64,000 nt of DNA from assembly GCA_902805885.1 (NCBI GenBank), contig CADCUM010000079.1:23598-87597 (forward strand), in the 5' to 3' direction. Below the pieces are notes generated by a model. That model saw nothing but the letters and a program-made list of their open reading frames with translations, did no database searches and had not been told where the DNA came from. Position 1 is the stretch's first letter. The number at the start of each line of letters is the position of its first letter. This DNA is from an uncultured Nocardioides sp. (GTDB lineage Bacteria; Actinomycetota; Actinomycetes; Propionibacteriales; Nocardioidaceae). Positions 63,241-64,000 of the stretch are shown here, in pieces. Made by a program: the position numbers and the translations under genes.

Positions 63241-63585
63241 GTGGCTCCCACTCCTGACAACCCCGCGCCCGGACCCGTCCGGACCTGCGTCGGATGTCGG
63301 AGCAGGGCCACAGCGAGCGAGCTGCTGCGGGTGGTCGCAGGCTCGGACGCCGAGGGCTCACCGGCCCTGGTGCCCGATCCGGACCGCCGGGCGCCGGGCC
63401 GCGGGGCGCACGTGCACCCCACGCCCCAGTGCTGGCAGCTCGCGGTGCGACGGAAGGCGTTCCCCCGGGCCCTGCGGGTCCGCGGACAGCTCTCCGGCGC
63501 ACTGGTGGAGGGGCACATCGCCTCGTCCTTCTCGCCGACCGGACCACTGCAGCACCGACCAGAAACTGGAGCACGCAGCTCATGA
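63241..63585 (+). CDS. ylxR: YlxR family RNA-binding protein
   Basis: PVRTCVGCRSRATASELLRVVAG...GRGAHVHPTPQCW; leaderless GTG after TAGGGT-N7. Confidence 0.92.
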   Translation: MAPTPDNPAPGPVRTCVGCRSRATASELLRVVAGSDAEGSPALVPDPDRRAPGRGAHVHPTPQCWQLAVRRKAFPRALRVRGQLSGALVEGHIASSFSPTGPLQHRPETGARSS

Positions 63586-63627
63586 GCACTCGATGAGTCA
63601 CTCGCGATGAGTTTGCACACCCACTAG
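63582..63627 (+). other. Chain of three ATGA-coupled mini-ORFs: MSTR, MSHSR, MSLHTH
   Basis: ATG 63582 overlaps ylxR stop; ATG 63593 and ATG 63607 each overlap the previous TGA; last stop TAG 63625-63627. Confidence 0.5.
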
Positions 63628-63641
63628 CTGTTCCGTTTCCC

Positions 63642-63670
63642 CTCCTTCTGGGGTCACGGGCCAGAAGGAG
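63642..63670 (+). promoter_or_regulatory. SD-sequestering hairpin upstream of infB
   Basis: CTCCTTCTGG (63642-63651) / CCAGAAGGAG (63661-63670), perfect 10 bp, 9-nt loop; AAGGAG SD in right arm, 11 nt before GTG 63682. Confidence 0.65.
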
Positions 63671-63681
63671 TAGTTCACACC

Positions 63682-64000
63682 GTGGCAAAAACCCGAGTCC
63701 ACGAACTCGCCAAGGAGTTCGGAGTCGAGAGCAAGTTCGTTCTCGAGAAGCTCAAGGAGATGGGGGAGTTCGTCAAGTCGGCGTCGTCGACCGTCGAGCC
63801 CCCCGTCGAGATGCGCTTCAAGAAGCAGTACGGCGACCAGCTGAAGGCCGCAGCCTCGTCGGCGCCCGCCGCCGAGTCCGCTGCCCCCGCGGCAGCCCCT
63901 GCCCCCAAGGCGCCGGCGCGGAAGGCAGCCGCCGAGGCGCCTGCCGCCCAGCCGGAGACTGTCGCTGCCCCGGCTGCCGAGACGCCCGCCGCCCCGGCGC
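63682..64000 (+). CDS. infB: Translation initiation factor IF-2, N-terminal part (truncated by window)
   Basis: [42 protein letters not shown] then Ala/Pro-rich linker. Confidence 0.95.
   Translation, partial: MAKTRVHELAKEFGVESKFVLEKLKEMGEFVKSASSTVEPPVEMRFKKQYGDQLKAAASSAPAAESAAPAAAPAPKAPARKAAAEAPAAQPETVAAPAAETPAAPA

Overview
High-GC actinobacterial chromosome segment, Nocardioides-like by gene content and order. It is mostly housekeeping. Gene order: mutM (3' end) - MFS - LVIVD protein - smc - thioesterase - methyltransferase - ftsY - two-gene polysaccharide island (multidomain GT + RgpF-like, minus strand) - amtB/glnK/glnD - ffh - small-gene/ROK accessory stretch (about 19.9-23.6 kb) - amidohydrolase - VanW - GNAT - rpsP/khpA/rimM/trmD-GNAT/rplS/lepB/rnhB/DUF2469/yraN/comM/dprA/xerC - M23 - rpsB/tsf/pyrH/frr/cdsA - rlmN - GT4 - LOG - RIO kinase - M1 peptidase - prpE-like - dxr/rseP/ispG - GNAT - proS - HAD - DUF4439 ferritin-like + lipoprotein - rimP/nusA/ylxR/infB (5' end). 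I found no CRISPR array, transposase, tRNA or rRNA. The most unusual signals: (1) a chain of three ATGA-coupled mini-ORFs (MSTR, MSHSR, MSLHTH) between ylxR and infB, followed by a perfect hairpin that sequesters the infB Shine-Dalgarno; (2) a possible orphan regulated short transcription unit at about 59.79-59.98 kb with two near-identical 14-bp ArgR-like palindromes; (3) a TrmD-GNAT fusion; (4) a 7 x 12-bp in-frame minisatellite at the end of rnhB; (5) a set of about 23 starts placed 6-7 nt after a TANNNT-like hexamer (leaderless promoters), which revises several starts, exposes a 56-aa gene absent from the ORF track and a leaderless 8-codon uORF. All family names come from reading the translations by eye; no database search was run.
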